A DNA stretch of 64,000 bases, from contig NZ_JAKILG010000016.1 of NCBI RefSeq assembly GCF_023283765.1, forward strand, positions 27,296-91,295, in the 5' to 3' direction. This document shows positions 18,801 to 28,172 of the stretch, one piece after another. Positions within the stretch are counted from its first letter, which is position 1; the number at the start of each line of letters is the position of its first letter. Made by a program: the position numbers and the translations under genes. A model generated the notes under the pieces. The model made no database searches. It was given only the letters and a program-made list of their open reading frames with translations, and was not told the DNA's origin. This DNA comes from Shewanella profunda (lineage in GTDB: Bacteria > Pseudomonadota > Gammaproteobacteria > Enterobacterales > Shewanellaceae).

Positions 18801-19076
18801 TTAAACCTTGACTTTATCTATTCGTATAAATAAATAAACAAGTAAAAATATTGGCAATACTATTAATGAGGTATTTATAAAGTTGCTAGATATTTTATTC
18901 ATGAATAATATCTTATATGTGGCAGTATACATGAAAGATAAAAATGCCACCAAGCGATAATTACCTGAGAAATCAAATGACTCTCTACAGTGATAACACT
19001 TTGCCTCTTTACTAATAACCAGCTTATATAATGAAATGTTCTTCTTGCAATACGGGCAATGTTTTAATATTTGCAT
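18801..19076 (-). CDS. Small zinc-ribbon membrane protein, hypothetical
   Basis: 91 residues, AT-rich. The N-terminus has two CxxC pairs (CPYC at 8-11, CYHC at 32-35), indicating a small zinc ribbon. Two hydrophobic segments follow (about 47-60 and 70-86). No family is recognised. It lies in accessory DNA beside repeats, and its codon use is unlike the flanking housekeeping genes. Confidence 0.5.
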   Translation of the reverse strand: MQILKHCPYCKKNISLYKLVISKEAKCYHCRESFDFSGNYRLVAFLSFMYTATYKILFMNKISSNFINTSLIVLPIFLLVYLFIRIDKVKV

Positions 19077-19401
19077 AAACTAGACCTCGACAGCGGCTAA
19101 CTTCAGCCTACTCTAGCAGACTGAAGTTAATACTAAAAACTTTTAGTTTTCATTTCTATGAAAATTTGGATCACCTGGAAAGGTAATACCACCTCTGCCA
19201 CCTAAGCCAATTGTGCCACTTGCAAAGAAATCCGGCTGCAAAGAAATCCGGCCACCCAAGTTAAAACAACATAATACACTTAGGCTTGCCTTTAAGTAAC
19301 GGAAAATCACTTAGTAGCAAAAAGACTGACAAGGTGGGGTTCAAATGGATAATGATGGGCTAAATTGTGCGATTTAACCTGGGTGTCTCAATTTTATTAT
19401 T
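19077..19401 (-). pseudogene. Probable 3' gene remnant with 16-bp duplication
   Basis: On the minus strand, bases about 19240-19140 read DFFASGTIGLGGRGGITFPGDPNFHRNEN and then stop, a Gly-rich tail resembling the end of a larger protein. Directly upstream a 16-bp unit beginning CCGGATTTC is duplicated (about 19218-19249), shifting the frame, and no start is found. An inverted repeat TAACTTCAG / CTGAAGTTA follows (19097-19130). The family is unknown. Confidence 0.35.
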
Positions 19402-19830
19402 TTATTCACATTTACTACCTTTATCCCTGATGACATAAGCAGCAAAATTATTTCCATCTTCACCAGCAATCTTTACTTGTTCAAATCTTCCAGATAGCAC
19501 ATCGAACCAAAAGCATCGGATGTATTTATTTTGGTGACTTTCAGAGATCATACGAACTTTTTGGTTTATGTCCGGATCTTCCAAAAGTAACTCAGCAAAA
19601 ATAAACGACGCTTGAGCTTTATATGAATCTGGATTTTCGGCGCTTAGTAAATCTAAGACGGTTTGCTTGTAGCGTTGTTTGTTGTTGATAAATAGCTCAG
19701 TAGCACCATCATCCAAACCAGAACCAAGAGAGTGCATTTTATACAACATATAAACTTGAGTTCTGCCACTAAAATAGACTATCAGGATGATGCCAACTAT
19801 TAACACAACTAATGAGATAAATATCTTCAC
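19402..19830 (-). CDS. Hypothetical membrane-anchored protein
   Basis: 142 residues starting at GTG 19830, supported by a strong AAGGAGG seven bases upstream. One N-terminal membrane segment (residues 3-21) precedes a soluble, charged, mostly helical domain with no family resemblance. Its role is unknown. It sits in the same AT-rich patch as the preceding small genes. Confidence 0.55.
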   Translation of the reverse strand: MKIFISLVVLIVGIILIVYFSGRTQVYMLYKMHSLGSGLDDGATELFINNKQRYKQTVLDLLSAENPDSYKAQASFIFAELLLEDPDINQKVRMISESHQNKYIRCFWFDVLSGRFEQVKIAGEDGNNFAAYVIRDKGSKCE

Positions 19831-19957
19831 AGATGCCTCCTTGCCACAACGCCGCCAATATGGGTAGTGCGAGCTGGCGCAAAATTTGTTTCAAATTTAA
19901 TAAGACATAGGACAGGCGTCCTCAGCCAAAGCGATCCAATTGAATTGAATCTTCAAC

Positions 19958-20161
19958 CTAGTCTGGTTTAAACACGCCGATCACAGCACCTGTGGCTTTT
20001 TCAGTGACCTTTTCATCGGTTTGCTGTTCACGATAGTCACACTCTGTGCATTCAACGGTTTCGATGCCGTTTTCCTTGTAGAGTAAAATGCTGTCTTTAG
20101 CGCTGCATTTGGGGCACTTAGCACCGGCTACGAAACGCTTTTTGATTTTAGTGTTTGTCAT
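19958..20161 (-). CDS. yheV: YheV family zinc-ribbon protein (DUF2387)
   Basis: 67 residues with KRFVAGAKCPKCSAKD and ETVECTECDYRE, giving the CxxC...CxxC zinc ribbon of YheV. Full length for the family. It is divergent from yheS, and the same two genes are neighbours in enterobacteria, which supports the call. Function unknown. Confidence 0.88.
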   Translation of the reverse strand: MTNTKIKKRFVAGAKCPKCSAKDSILLYKENGIETVECTECDYREQQTDEKVTEKATGAVIGVFKPD

Positions 20162-20414
20162 AATAGATTAAGGACCAGATAGCAGGGCCAAGGGACTCGG
20201 CCGAAGAAATTGGCGCTATTTTGCCACACTGATGGTTGAATACCAGCGTTACCTGAAAGGATGAGGCCTTAGGTCGATGTGGTGCGATTCGCTAAAGATC
20301 ATCCTGAAAAGTCGAATAATTGTCCTAGTTATCGGGGAAGGCTGTGGTTTGAAACTGGGTTGTACGCTATTATCTGTGCCCTGACGAATTTACGTTCTAA
20401 CCAAGTTGTAGTTA

Positions 20415-22325
20415 ATGATCAGCATCAACCAAGCGCAATTAATCCGTGGCAGTAAAACCCTGCTAGATGAGACCTCTCTCACGATTTATCCCGGTCATAA
20501 GGTCGGTTTAGTCGGTGCTAACGGCACAGGCAAATCCTCACTGCTCGCATTAATTTTAGGTCACTTAAGCCTAGATAAAGGTGAATTTAGTCTGCCTTCT
20601 GGCTGGCAAATTGCCACAGTGGCCCAAGAAACCCCTGCGCTCGACGTCTCGGCACTGGAATACGTGATCGATGGCGATAGCGAATATCGTCAATTAGAAG
20701 CCCTATTACACCAGGCCCAAGAAGAGAACGACGGCAATGCCATCGCACTCCTGCACGGCAAAATCGACGCTATCGGTGGTTATGCAATTCATTCGCGTGC
20801 GGGTTCATTGTTAGCGGGTCTAGGCTTTAGTGAAGCCGAGCAAAGCAATCCAGTAAAAAGCTTTTCGGGCGGCTGGCGTATGCGCCTCAACTTAGCCCAA
20901 GCGCTGCTGTGTCGTTCTGATTTATTGCTCCTCGACGAACCGACCAACCACTTAGATTTAGATACCATGTACTGGCTCGAAGGTTGGATTAAGTCCTATC
21001 AAGGCACGCTGATTTTAATCAGCCATGATAGGGATTTTATCGATGAAATCGTTGATGAAATCGTCCACGTTGAAAACCAAAAACTCAATTTCTACAAAGG
21101 TAATTACAGTGCCTTTGAGCGCATTCGTGCCGAACGTATGTCACAGCAACAGGTTGCCTTCGAGCGTCAACAAAAAGAACGTGCGCACATGCAGTCCTTC
21201 GTTGACCGCTTCCGGTATAAGGCGAGTAAAGCCAAACAAGCGCAGAGCCGCTTAAAGGCGCTAGAGCGCATGACGGAACTGTTGCCATCTCAAGCTGACA
21301 GCCCATTTTATATGGAGTTTCGCGCCCCTGAAGCCTTGCCGAACCCGCTGATTAAAATGGAACAAGTCGCGATCGGCTATGGCGATAAGCCCATCCTTAG
21401 CAAGGTGCATTTAAACTTAGTACCGGGTGCGCGTATTGGTTTGCTGGGCCGTAACGGCGCGGGTAAATCGACGTTAATCAAGCTGTTATCGGGCCAATTG
21501 TCGCCAATGACAGGTTTGTATGAACCTAACCCTGGCGTCAATATCGGCTACTTTGCCCAGCATCAAATCGAATTTTTGCGCCTCGACGACACGCCGATGC
21601 AGCATTTAGTACGTCTGGCACCCAATGCCAGAGAGCAAGAATTACGCAACTTCTTAGGCGGTTTTGGCTTTAACGGCGATATGGCGCTCTCTCCGGTACG
21701 ACCCTTTTCCGGTGGTGAGAAAGCCCGTTTGGTGCTAGCGCTATTGGTTTGGCAGCGCCCTAACCTATTACTACTCGATGAACCGACCAACCACTTAGAC
21801 TTAGAGATGCGCCACGCCCTAACAATGGCATTGCAAACCTTTGAAGGTGCAATGGTTGTGGTATCCCATGATCGCCATTTACTGCGGTTAACCTGTAGCG
21901 ACTACTATCTGGTCGATCAAGGTGAAGTGCGCGCCTTTGATGGTGATTTAGACGACTACCATCAGTGGTTGTTAGATGCGGCGAAAGCCACTACCTACCA
22001 AACGAGCAATAGCGATGAAACCAAACCAGCGGCTGATAAGAAGATACAAAAACGCCTCGAAGCAGAGATCCGCCAAAAGGTATCGCCGCTAAAGCGTAAG
22101 CAGACTAAATTAGAAACCGAGCAACAGAAGCTAAGCGAACGCCTCGCCGAACTCGAACACTTGCTCGCCGATAGTGAATTGTATGACCAAGATAACAAAG
22201 CCAAGCTAACCTCGGTATTAACCGAGCGAACGAGCTTGACGCAAACCCTAGAAGAAAGTGAAATGCAATGGCTCGAGTTGCAAGAAGAGATAGATGCAAT
22301 GGAGCTCGAAGTGATAAACCAGTAG
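20415..22325 (+). CDS. yheS: ABC-F family ATPase YheS
   Basis: 636 residues with two ATPase domains and no membrane segment. Domain 1 has GANGTGKSS, FSGGWRMRLNLAQ and LLDEPTNHLD. Domain 2 has GRNGAGKST, FSGGEKARLVLALL and LLDEPTNHLD. The linker (about 230-310) is basic and matches the ABC-F P-site tRNA-interaction motif. The C-terminal 100 residues are a coiled coil. ABC-F proteins act on stalled or paused ribosomes; YheS relatives relieve particular nascent-chain arrests. Confidence 0.94.
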   Translation: MISINQAQLIRGSKTLLDETSLTIYPGHKVGLVGANGTGKSSLLALILGHLSLDKGEFSLPSGWQIATVAQETPALDVSALEYVIDGDSEYRQLEALLHQAQEENDGNAIALLHGKIDAIGGYAIHSRAGSLLAGLGFSEAEQSNPVKSFSGGWRMRLNLAQALLCRSDLLLLDEPTNHLDLDTMYWLEGWIKSYQGTLILISHDRDFIDEIVDEIVHVENQKLNFYKGNYSAFERIRAERMSQQQVAFERQQKERAHMQSFVDRFRYKASKAKQAQSRLKALERMTELLPSQADSPFYMEFRAPEALPNPLIKMEQVAIGYGDKPILSKVHLNLVPGARIGLLGRNGAGKSTLIKLLSGQLSPMTGLYEPNPGVNIGYFAQHQIEFLRLDDTPMQHLVRLAPNAREQELRNFLGGFGFNGDMALSPVRPFSGGEKARLVLALLVWQRPNLLLLDEPTNHLDLEMRHALTMALQTFEGAMVVVSHDRHLLRLTCSDYYLVDQGEVRAFDGDLDDYHQWLLDAAKATTYQTSNSDETKPAADKKIQKRLEAEIRQKVSPLKRKQTKLETEQQKLSERLAELEHLLADSELYDQDNKAKLTSVLTERTSLTQTLEESEMQWLELQEEIDAMELEVINQ

Positions 22326-22370
22326 GTATCACTAACTATGGTCGCTAACCCAAATGTACAAGGACAGTGT

Positions 22371-22832
22371 ATGCAGAACCCACCTAGACTAGACAGCCAG
22401 ATTTGGGATTGGTGTTATATGAGTTATGGGCACAACAAAGCCCTGTGTCTCGAATTGCAGGATAGCTGCCAAGTGAATGTTAACTTACTGCTACTAGCGC
22501 AATACTTAGATATGGCTCTCGATGCTACGGGGTCGAGGCAATATAGCACTGAGCAGTGGCAAACATTGGCTGCCGCTGTAGGGGAATGGGATGAAAAATT
22601 TCTGTCTCCCTATCGCCGTTTACGTCGCCTTGCCAAAGCAAGTCTTAATAAAGATGAATATAAGCAGATGCTTGATGTTGAGCTGATGATGGAACGTAAA
22701 GCACAGCGCGCCATAACTCGTACTCTAAAAGGGCTTACTCCTAACGGGTTACGCACCAACCTAGTCAGTTACCTAAGCTTATTCGGACTAGGCGAAGCCG
22801 ATGTGAAACAGTTAGATCTACTCACACCTTAA
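22371..22832 (+). CDS. TIGR02444 family protein
   Basis: 153 residues from the ATG at 22371, which is preceded by AAGGACA; a Met 33 bases upstream is less likely. The N-terminus (IWDWCYMSYGHNKALCLELQDSCQVNVNLLLLAQYLD) is the conserved core of TIGR02444, a helical family of unknown function commonly encoded next to YheS-type genes. It begins 45 bases after yheS and is likely cotranscribed. Confidence 0.82.
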   Translation: MQNPPRLDSQIWDWCYMSYGHNKALCLELQDSCQVNVNLLLLAQYLDMALDATGSRQYSTEQWQTLAAAVGEWDEKFLSPYRRLRRLAKASLNKDEYKQMLDVELMMERKAQRAITRTLKGLTPNGLRTNLVSYLSLFGLGEADVKQLDLLTP

Positions 22833-22866
22833 CTTTCTACGCTTAGACCAATCCATCATCACTAAG

Positions 22867-23277
22867 CTAGGTGCTTCGACCTTGGGGATACCTTTTACAG
22901 TTATCCTCAATAGTCAACCAACTGACCTGACTATCAGTATAAATATGGTAATGTGGCCTGATGCGATTCGGATCATCTAAGCTCGCTATTGTTAACGTTA
23001 AATAATCAGGATATTGAGTATGCCTGTAGGTTAGCGAAGCACCGCATTTGCCGCAAAAGCCACGCCTGACAAACTCAGATGATACAAATTCAGTCACCAC
23101 ACCATTAAGCCATGTGACTTGAGCAACCTTAAAATCCATCCAAGCGCCAAACACTGAACCCGTACTCTTTTGACACATGCGGCAGTGGCAATAATCCGCA
23201 TCGAAGGGTTCACCATCGAGCCGATAGCGAATCGCACCGCACAGGCAACCACCTTCTAATCGATATTCTTTAGTCAT
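22867..23277 (-). CDS. GFA/CENP-V family zinc protein
   Basis: 136 residues with the zinc-binding pattern CLCGAIRY (about 10), CHCRMCQKSTGSVFGAW (about 31) and RGFCGKCGASLTYRH (about 72). The family is named for glutathione-dependent formaldehyde-activating enzyme; most members have unverified substrates. The start lies six bases after the GMC gene stop, and its ribosome binding site AAGGTATAGG overlaps the end of that gene, so it is the third gene of the operon. Formaldehyde or thiol-adduct handling linked to the oxidase is a possibility only. Confidence 0.85.
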   Translation of the reverse strand: MTKEYRLEGGCLCGAIRYRLDGEPFDADYCHCRMCQKSTGSVFGAWMDFKVAQVTWLNGVVTEFVSSEFVRRGFCGKCGASLTYRHTQYPDYLTLTIASLDDPNRIRPHYHIYTDSQVSWLTIEDNCKRYPQGRST

Positions 23278-23283
23278 ATGTAC

Positions 23284-24894
23284 CTATACCTTATCCCCAG
23301 CTGTGAGTTTTTCGGCGAGCCTCTCAGCAAGTTTAGTGGCATTGCGCGCCGTAATGCCATAAATCGACAATTGTGGGTTAGCGCCAAGGCTAGTCGGGAA
23401 GATAGAACCGTCCATTACCGACAAATTCTCTAAATAATGTGACTGCCCATAACTGTCGACCATGGCAAGTTTTTTATCTTCCCCTAAGGGACAGCCCCCC
23501 ATCACATGGGCCGATGCCACAACGGTACGTAGCGGGGCGAGCGACATCTGGGCAATGCTTTCTTTGGCGGCTTTCCATGAGGATAAATAGGGCATGCCAT
23601 CGCTGATCGGCAACACTTTTAAGGCACCCGCCGAAAATTGAAGCTCAGCCATGCTGGCAAAGGCGCGTCTTGCAGAGCGCCAAAAAACATCGGTCAGTGG
23701 ATAATCTAAGGCAAAACCTGTTGACGTTAAATGCACTTCACCACCCTGACTCTCGGGGTGATAACCATCCCGCACTAGGGCTATAGTCACTTGCAATTGA
23801 TTAAATTGTGACATTAATTCAGCATGACTTATGCCATAACCTAAGGTTTTAGAAGCAATTAATACTGGATGCACTGGTGGCACTTCAAGTTTATAACCGA
23901 GCTCCCCCTCGGCACCATTTTTCCACAAAAACTCATCGGAATAAATTGATTGCGGCGCACCACTGTGAGCATTAATCGCGTCGGCAAACACACCGCCAGA
24001 AAAGAGGGTTGGATGTAAAAAAGTACGTTTACCCAAAAGCTTGTGGGGATCGGGCACTTGAGAACGCATCAAGAGTGTCGGAGTATGAATGGCTCCTGCA
24101 CTCAAAATATAATGTTTAGCCTTAAATAATAGCTCAATGGCGGTTGGCCTTAAGTTGACATCCAGCGCCTGTGCTTTCAACGCAAATACTTGACCATTAT
24201 GATGTTCAATCTTAACGACTTTTGCGCGACTCACCAGCTGAGCACCTTTATCGAGCGCCGCAGGGATTGTGGTGACTAACATAGATTGCTTTGCATTGAC
24301 TGGGCAGCCCATGCCGCAATAGCCCGTATTCCAACAACCAGCAACATTGCGCTTAATAACGGTGTGATCCCAGCCAAGATTGATACAGCCTTGCTTCAAG
24401 GCCGCATTATTGCGATTGGGCTCATAATTCCATTGGTGGATATTTAGGCGCTGCTCCATTTGCTCAAACCAAGGATCTAAGCTTTCCCGCGTTAATCCTA
24501 CCGCGGACTTATTTTGCTCCCAAAAAGCTAAAGTCTCTGTCGGAGTGCGGATTGAGGTCGTCCAATTTACCGTTGTCGAACCACCCACGGCGCGGCCTTG
24601 AAAAATACTCACCCCTTTGTCGGCGGTTTTCATTGCCGCAGCTTGTTGATACAAATTGGGATAAGCGACTCGCTCCTCCATGTCAAAATCGCTAGAAGAT
24701 TTAAGTGGCCCCGCCTCAACCATGATGACACTCAGCCCTGCTTGAGTCAGAATTTCGGCGGCAACACCGCCACCCGCACCCGTGCCAACAATGATCACAT
24801 CGGCTTCAAATTGTTGGTTTTTTTGTAATTGGCTAGCATCTATATGCTGCCAACCCGAGTTTAAACCATTCACTATGGGATCTATGATTGCCAA
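23284..24894 (-). CDS. GMC family FAD-dependent oxidoreductase
   Basis: 536 residues. The FAD-binding motif VIIVGTGAGGGVAAEILTQAGLSVIMVEAG is near residue 32, GGSTTVNWT near 103, and the C-terminal catalytic region has ASAHVMGGCPLG (His) and SVMDGSIFPTSLGANPQLSIYGITARNA (Asn). A Cys-rich segment (CWNTGYCGMGCPVNAKQSM) is typical of the bacterial dehydrogenase branch related to FAD-glucose and long-chain alcohol dehydrogenases. It has no signal peptide, but the upstream gene encodes a Tat-targeted small subunit, so export by hitch-hiking is likely. The start is a TTG without a convincing ribosome binding site. Substrate unknown. Confidence 0.9.
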   Translation of the reverse strand: MAIIDPIVNGLNSGWQHIDASQLQKNQQFEADVIIVGTGAGGGVAAEILTQAGLSVIMVEAGPLKSSSDFDMEERVAYPNLYQQAAAMKTADKGVSIFQGRAVGGSTTVNWTTSIRTPTETLAFWEQNKSAVGLTRESLDPWFEQMEQRLNIHQWNYEPNRNNAALKQGCINLGWDHTVIKRNVAGCWNTGYCGMGCPVNAKQSMLVTTIPAALDKGAQLVSRAKVVKIEHHNGQVFALKAQALDVNLRPTAIELLFKAKHYILSAGAIHTPTLLMRSQVPDPHKLLGKRTFLHPTLFSGGVFADAINAHSGAPQSIYSDEFLWKNGAEGELGYKLEVPPVHPVLIASKTLGYGISHAELMSQFNQLQVTIALVRDGYHPESQGGEVHLTSTGFALDYPLTDVFWRSARRAFASMAELQFSAGALKVLPISDGMPYLSSWKAAKESIAQMSLAPLRTVVASAHVMGGCPLGEDKKLAMVDSYGQSHYLENLSVMDGSIFPTSLGANPQLSIYGITARNATKLAERLAEKLTAGDKV

Positions 24895-24961
24895 CTTGGG
24901 TGCTCCACTGTCGCGGCTAAGGTTTTTATTATTCGGCGCTTGATTCTGTTAAACGGACTCG

Positions 24962-25468
24962 CTATTTGAACAGCTCTGGCTTGGCATAATGCAGGCGACT
25001 CCAATGCTCAGGGCAAGCGTAGTAACTTGCCATCACTAATTCCCGTAATCCTAAATAAGCCGTCTGTAGTAGTGAAAAATAACTATGGCGCCAGCTTTCT
25101 AGCATCTCAGTTAGTTCGGCAGGGGAACGCATTAATAGTGGGGTCATACTCGAGGTTAATAGGAGCAATCCAAGCCGATTCTCAAGCATATCCAGTAATT
25201 CAAACAACTCAATTTGCTGCTCGGATGGCAGCACAGCAATCGACTGTTTTATAGCGTCTAAGGTTCGATTTTGAGCCACTAACTTGTGAGTCGCCACATC
25301 GGGTAGTGCCCCATCGAGCATCACAGGTAAGAGTACGCTAAATAGCAAACGATAATCTTTACCTTCACTATCATCGGGTAAACTGAGTTCTGGAGAATAG
25401 AGATTAACCCCTAAGGCTAACGCCGCCGTACCTGCAAACGCGCTAAGCAAAAAGGTACGTCGCTTCAT
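24962..25468 (-). CDS. Tat-exported small subunit of GMC dehydrogenase (gluconate 2-dehydrogenase subunit 3-like)
   Basis: 168 residues. The N-terminus MKRRTFLLSAFAGTAALALG is a clear twin-arginine signal. The rest is helical and resembles the small, Tat-bearing chaperone-like subunit of periplasmic GMC dehydrogenases. It is first in the operon, 67 bases upstream of the GMC gene. The membrane-bound multihaem cytochrome subunit usual in gluconate and sorbitol dehydrogenases is absent, so electrons must leave by another carrier. Confidence 0.72.
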   Translation of the reverse strand: MKRRTFLLSAFAGTAALALGVNLYSPELSLPDDSEGKDYRLLFSVLLPVMLDGALPDVATHKLVAQNRTLDAIKQSIAVLPSEQQIELFELLDMLENRLGLLLLTSSMTPLLMRSPAELTEMLESWRHSYFSLLQTAYLGLRELVMASYYACPEHWSRLHYAKPELFK

Positions 25469-25601
25469 CGCTATCTCCTAAATATCAACCTGAATACCAG
25501 CCTAAATATCGGCATAAAAAACAATTGTGTTACACTAAGCGCGAATCTAAATTAAACACACGTTTTAATTTTCAGCAATAGCGATGCCTAGATAAACTCT
25601 C

Positions 25602-26630
25602 ATGCCAAATTCTTTTATGCCACCTTGGTGGGCCAAGAGTCCACATATACAAACGATTCTGCCAGTATTGACTAAAGTCGCCAAACCGACCCTAACAAGA
25701 CAGCGTATCGAATTGCCCGATGGCGACTTTATCGATTTAGATTGGCAGGATTTCCCGCAACAGGGTAAACCAATAGTCGTGATCATCCATGGATTAGAGG
25801 GCAGCGCGGCATCCCATTATGCGAGGCGCATACTGCTGAGCTGTAAAGAACAACAACTCTCAGCCGTTGTGCACCACCACAGAAGTTGCTCGGGAGAAGC
25901 CAACCGCCTCGCTCGCAGTTACCACAGTGGCGACACGGACGATCTGCAGTTTAGCCTATCGACACTAAAACATGCGTATCCGCAATCCCCGTTATTAGCA
26001 GTAGGTTACAGTTTAGGTGGTAACGTACTCACTAAGTACCAAGGCGAATATCAAGAAAGCAGCCTATTAACACGGGCCGTGGTTGTCTCAGCCCCCTTGC
26101 AATTATCAGCCTGCGCTAAACGCCTAGAAAATGGCTTCTCAAAGGTTTATCAAAGCTACCTTATCAAGCAGTTACAAAAGAAAATAAACCATAAGCTAGC
26201 CGATCCTGATTTGGCAAACACTCTGCCATTAAGCCGATTGCAAGTCGAGCAGCTTAACACTTTTTATGACTTCGACGATAAAGTCACGGCGCCACTGCAT
26301 GGTTTTAGTGGCGTTGACGATTACTATATCCGCGCTAGTGGCTTACCCTTTGTTAATCGCATCACTAAACCCACACTGATTATTCATGCCAAGGATGATC
26401 CCTTTATGACTGACGATGTGATCCCACATCCAAGCCAAATATCTGAGCATGTCGAATACGAGCTGCATTCCTATGGAGGCCATGTTGGTTTTATCGAAGG
26501 CGGCACACCATGGAAACCACGCTTCTACCTCGAACGTCGAATTTTAGATTTTTTACGTGGCGACGCCGTATTCGACGAACACCTATTTGGCAACATTGAA
26601 CAAGGAAATAATGATGCTCATTCCCTATGA
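25602..26630 (+). CDS. yheT: Alpha/beta hydrolase YheT
   Basis: 342 residues with the hydrolase nucleophile elbow GYSLGGN (about 134), GLEGSAASHYARRIL near 64, the acid region HAKDDPFM and the catalytic His in YGGHVGF. It matches YheT, a predicted esterase of unknown substrate. It is the first gene of a conserved yheT-yheU-prkB cluster and overlaps yheU by 20 bases. Confidence 0.9.
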   Translation: MPNSFMPPWWAKSPHIQTILPVLTKVAKPTLTRQRIELPDGDFIDLDWQDFPQQGKPIVVIIHGLEGSAASHYARRILLSCKEQQLSAVVHHHRSCSGEANRLARSYHSGDTDDLQFSLSTLKHAYPQSPLLAVGYSLGGNVLTKYQGEYQESSLLTRAVVVSAPLQLSACAKRLENGFSKVYQSYLIKQLQKKINHKLADPDLANTLPLSRLQVEQLNTFYDFDDKVTAPLHGFSGVDDYYIRASGLPFVNRITKPTLIIHAKDDPFMTDDVIPHPSQISEHVEYELHSYGGHVGFIEGGTPWKPRFYLERRILDFLRGDAVFDEHLFGNIEQGNNDAHSL

Positions 26631-26859
26631 TGTACTTTTACAGCTCCCTAAGGAAACACTGGCAAATCTTGTCCGCGAATACCTGTTTGGTCAAGTCGAA
26701 GATGGCAGTTTTGCCAGTCTCGATGAACAGGAAATGTCCTTAGCAATAGCCCAGTGTCAACAAGCGCTTAAGCAGGGAAAACTGCTATTGGAATATAGCG
26801 AAGATGACGAGTCTTTCGCGATACGCCCAGCAGATCAAATAGCGAAACGGCAAGATTGA
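26611..26859 (+). CDS. yheU: YheU family protein
   Basis: 82 residues from the ATG at 26611 (MMLIPYDVLLQLPKETLANLVREYL), preceded by AAGGAA. The reading frame extends upstream inside yheT, but that part is not conserved. Typical full-length YheU, a small helical protein of unknown function. The overlap with yheT implies translational coupling. Confidence 0.85.
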   Translation: MMLIPYDVLLQLPKETLANLVREYLFGQVEDGSFASLDEQEMSLAIAQCQQALKQGKLLLEYSEDDESFAIRPADQIAKRQD

Positions 26860-26949
26860 CCAGTCCTACCCCAGTACCGTATAAATAGAACTCGTGGTTT
26901 TATCGCTTACCCATAAGCGGCTCTTTTGGTTCCTAGCTAGGTAGAAAAA

Positions 26950-27837
26950 ATGTCAGCAAAACATCCTATTATTGCAGTTACAGGCTCATCCGGCGCAGGA
27001 ACCACCACAACGACCACCGCCTTTAGCCATATTTTTCGCCAACTCGGGATCAACGCAGCCTTTGTAGAAGGGGATAGTTTTCACCATTTTACCCGCGCCG
27101 AAATGGAAGTGATGATCCGTAAATCCCAAGCAGAGAATCGCAACCTGAGCTACTTTGGCCCTGAGGCCAATAATTTCGCTAGGTTAGAGCAATGTTTCAG
27201 TGACTACAGTGCAACAGGGCAAGGGGAAACCCGCAGCTATCTACACACCTTCGACGAGGCCGTGCCCTTTAATCAAATGCCCGGCACTTTTACCCAATGG
27301 CGCCCGCTACCTGAAAATACCGATATGCTTTACTACGAAGGCCTACACGGTGGCGTCGTCACGTCAGATACCAACGTCGCCCAACATGTCGATTTGCTTA
27401 TCGGCATGGTGCCAATTGTCAACTTAGAGTGGATCCAAAAAATAATTCGCGATACTTCGGAACGCGGTCATAGCCGTGAAAAGGTAATGGGCTCGATTGT
27501 GCGCAGTATGGATGATTATATTAAGCATATGACGCCACAGTTCTCTCGCACCCACATTAATTTTCAGCGAGTACCCACGGTTGATACCTCTAACCCATTC
27601 AGCGCCAAAGATATTCCAAGCTTAGATGAGAGCTTTGTCGTGATCCGTTTCCGCGACATTAATAATGTCGATTTCCCTTATTACCTGAGCATGATCCAAG
27701 GCGCATTTATGTCACGGGTTAATACCTTAGTCGTGCCCGGCGGTAAAATGTCCCTAGCTATGGAGCTTATTCTTACGCCCTTAATTAAAGACTTAATGGA
27801 AAAGCGCCAACAACTTAATAGCCCTCAAGCTAACTAA
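26950..27837 (+). CDS. prkB: Phosphoribulokinase-like P-loop kinase PrkB
   Basis: 295 residues. The Walker-type motif GSSGAGTTTTTTAF is near residue 12, and DSFHHFTRAEM, YFGPEANNF and MLYYEGLHGG follow. It is homologous to the enterobacterial prkB product, which is related to phosphoribulokinase and uridine kinase. Without RuBisCO genes here, a Calvin-cycle role is unlikely; the substrate is unknown. It lies 90 bases after yheU. Confidence 0.88.
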   Translation: MSAKHPIIAVTGSSGAGTTTTTTAFSHIFRQLGINAAFVEGDSFHHFTRAEMEVMIRKSQAENRNLSYFGPEANNFARLEQCFSDYSATGQGETRSYLHTFDEAVPFNQMPGTFTQWRPLPENTDMLYYEGLHGGVVTSDTNVAQHVDLLIGMVPIVNLEWIQKIIRDTSERGHSREKVMGSIVRSMDDYIKHMTPQFSRTHINFQRVPTVDTSNPFSAKDIPSLDESFVVIRFRDINNVDFPYYLSMIQGAFMSRVNTLVVPGGKMSLAMELILTPLIKDLMEKRQQLNSPQAN

Positions 27838-28172
27838 AAAATCAGTAGCCTTTCATGCAATTCGACTAAAGGCGGATTAAATAAAGTCTTTTTTTTGCAA
27901 TGGATTAAGATTGATTTAAGCCATAGAAGCTAACCTTGCACGCATCGGGATTTCAGGCGAAAGAACGATAGTTGGCATACTCTTGGGAGTTAATTCCCCC
28001 ATCTTGATCTGTTAATTCCCTTGAGTATGCCAGCAACCTCTCTTTAAGACTTGCAAGTTAATTCCGCCTCCATGCTTGATCTGTCGATTCCTTGAGTATG
28101 TCAGCAACCTCATCTTAAACATTAAGTCTTCAGAGTTAATTCCACATCCATGCTTGATCTGTCGATTCCCTT
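27838..28172. repeat. Three imperfect ~70-bp direct repeats
   Basis: The unit starting AGTTAATTCC occurs at 27988, 28056 and 28134. Shared blocks in order are AGTTAATTCC, CTTGATCTGT, ATTCC(C)TTG, AGTATG(C/T)CAGCAACCTC. Spacing is 68 and 78 bases; the third copy is cut short where the heptamer array begins. An incomplete fourth start (GGCATACTCTTGG, 27974) precedes them. No gene is present. Confidence 0.75.
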
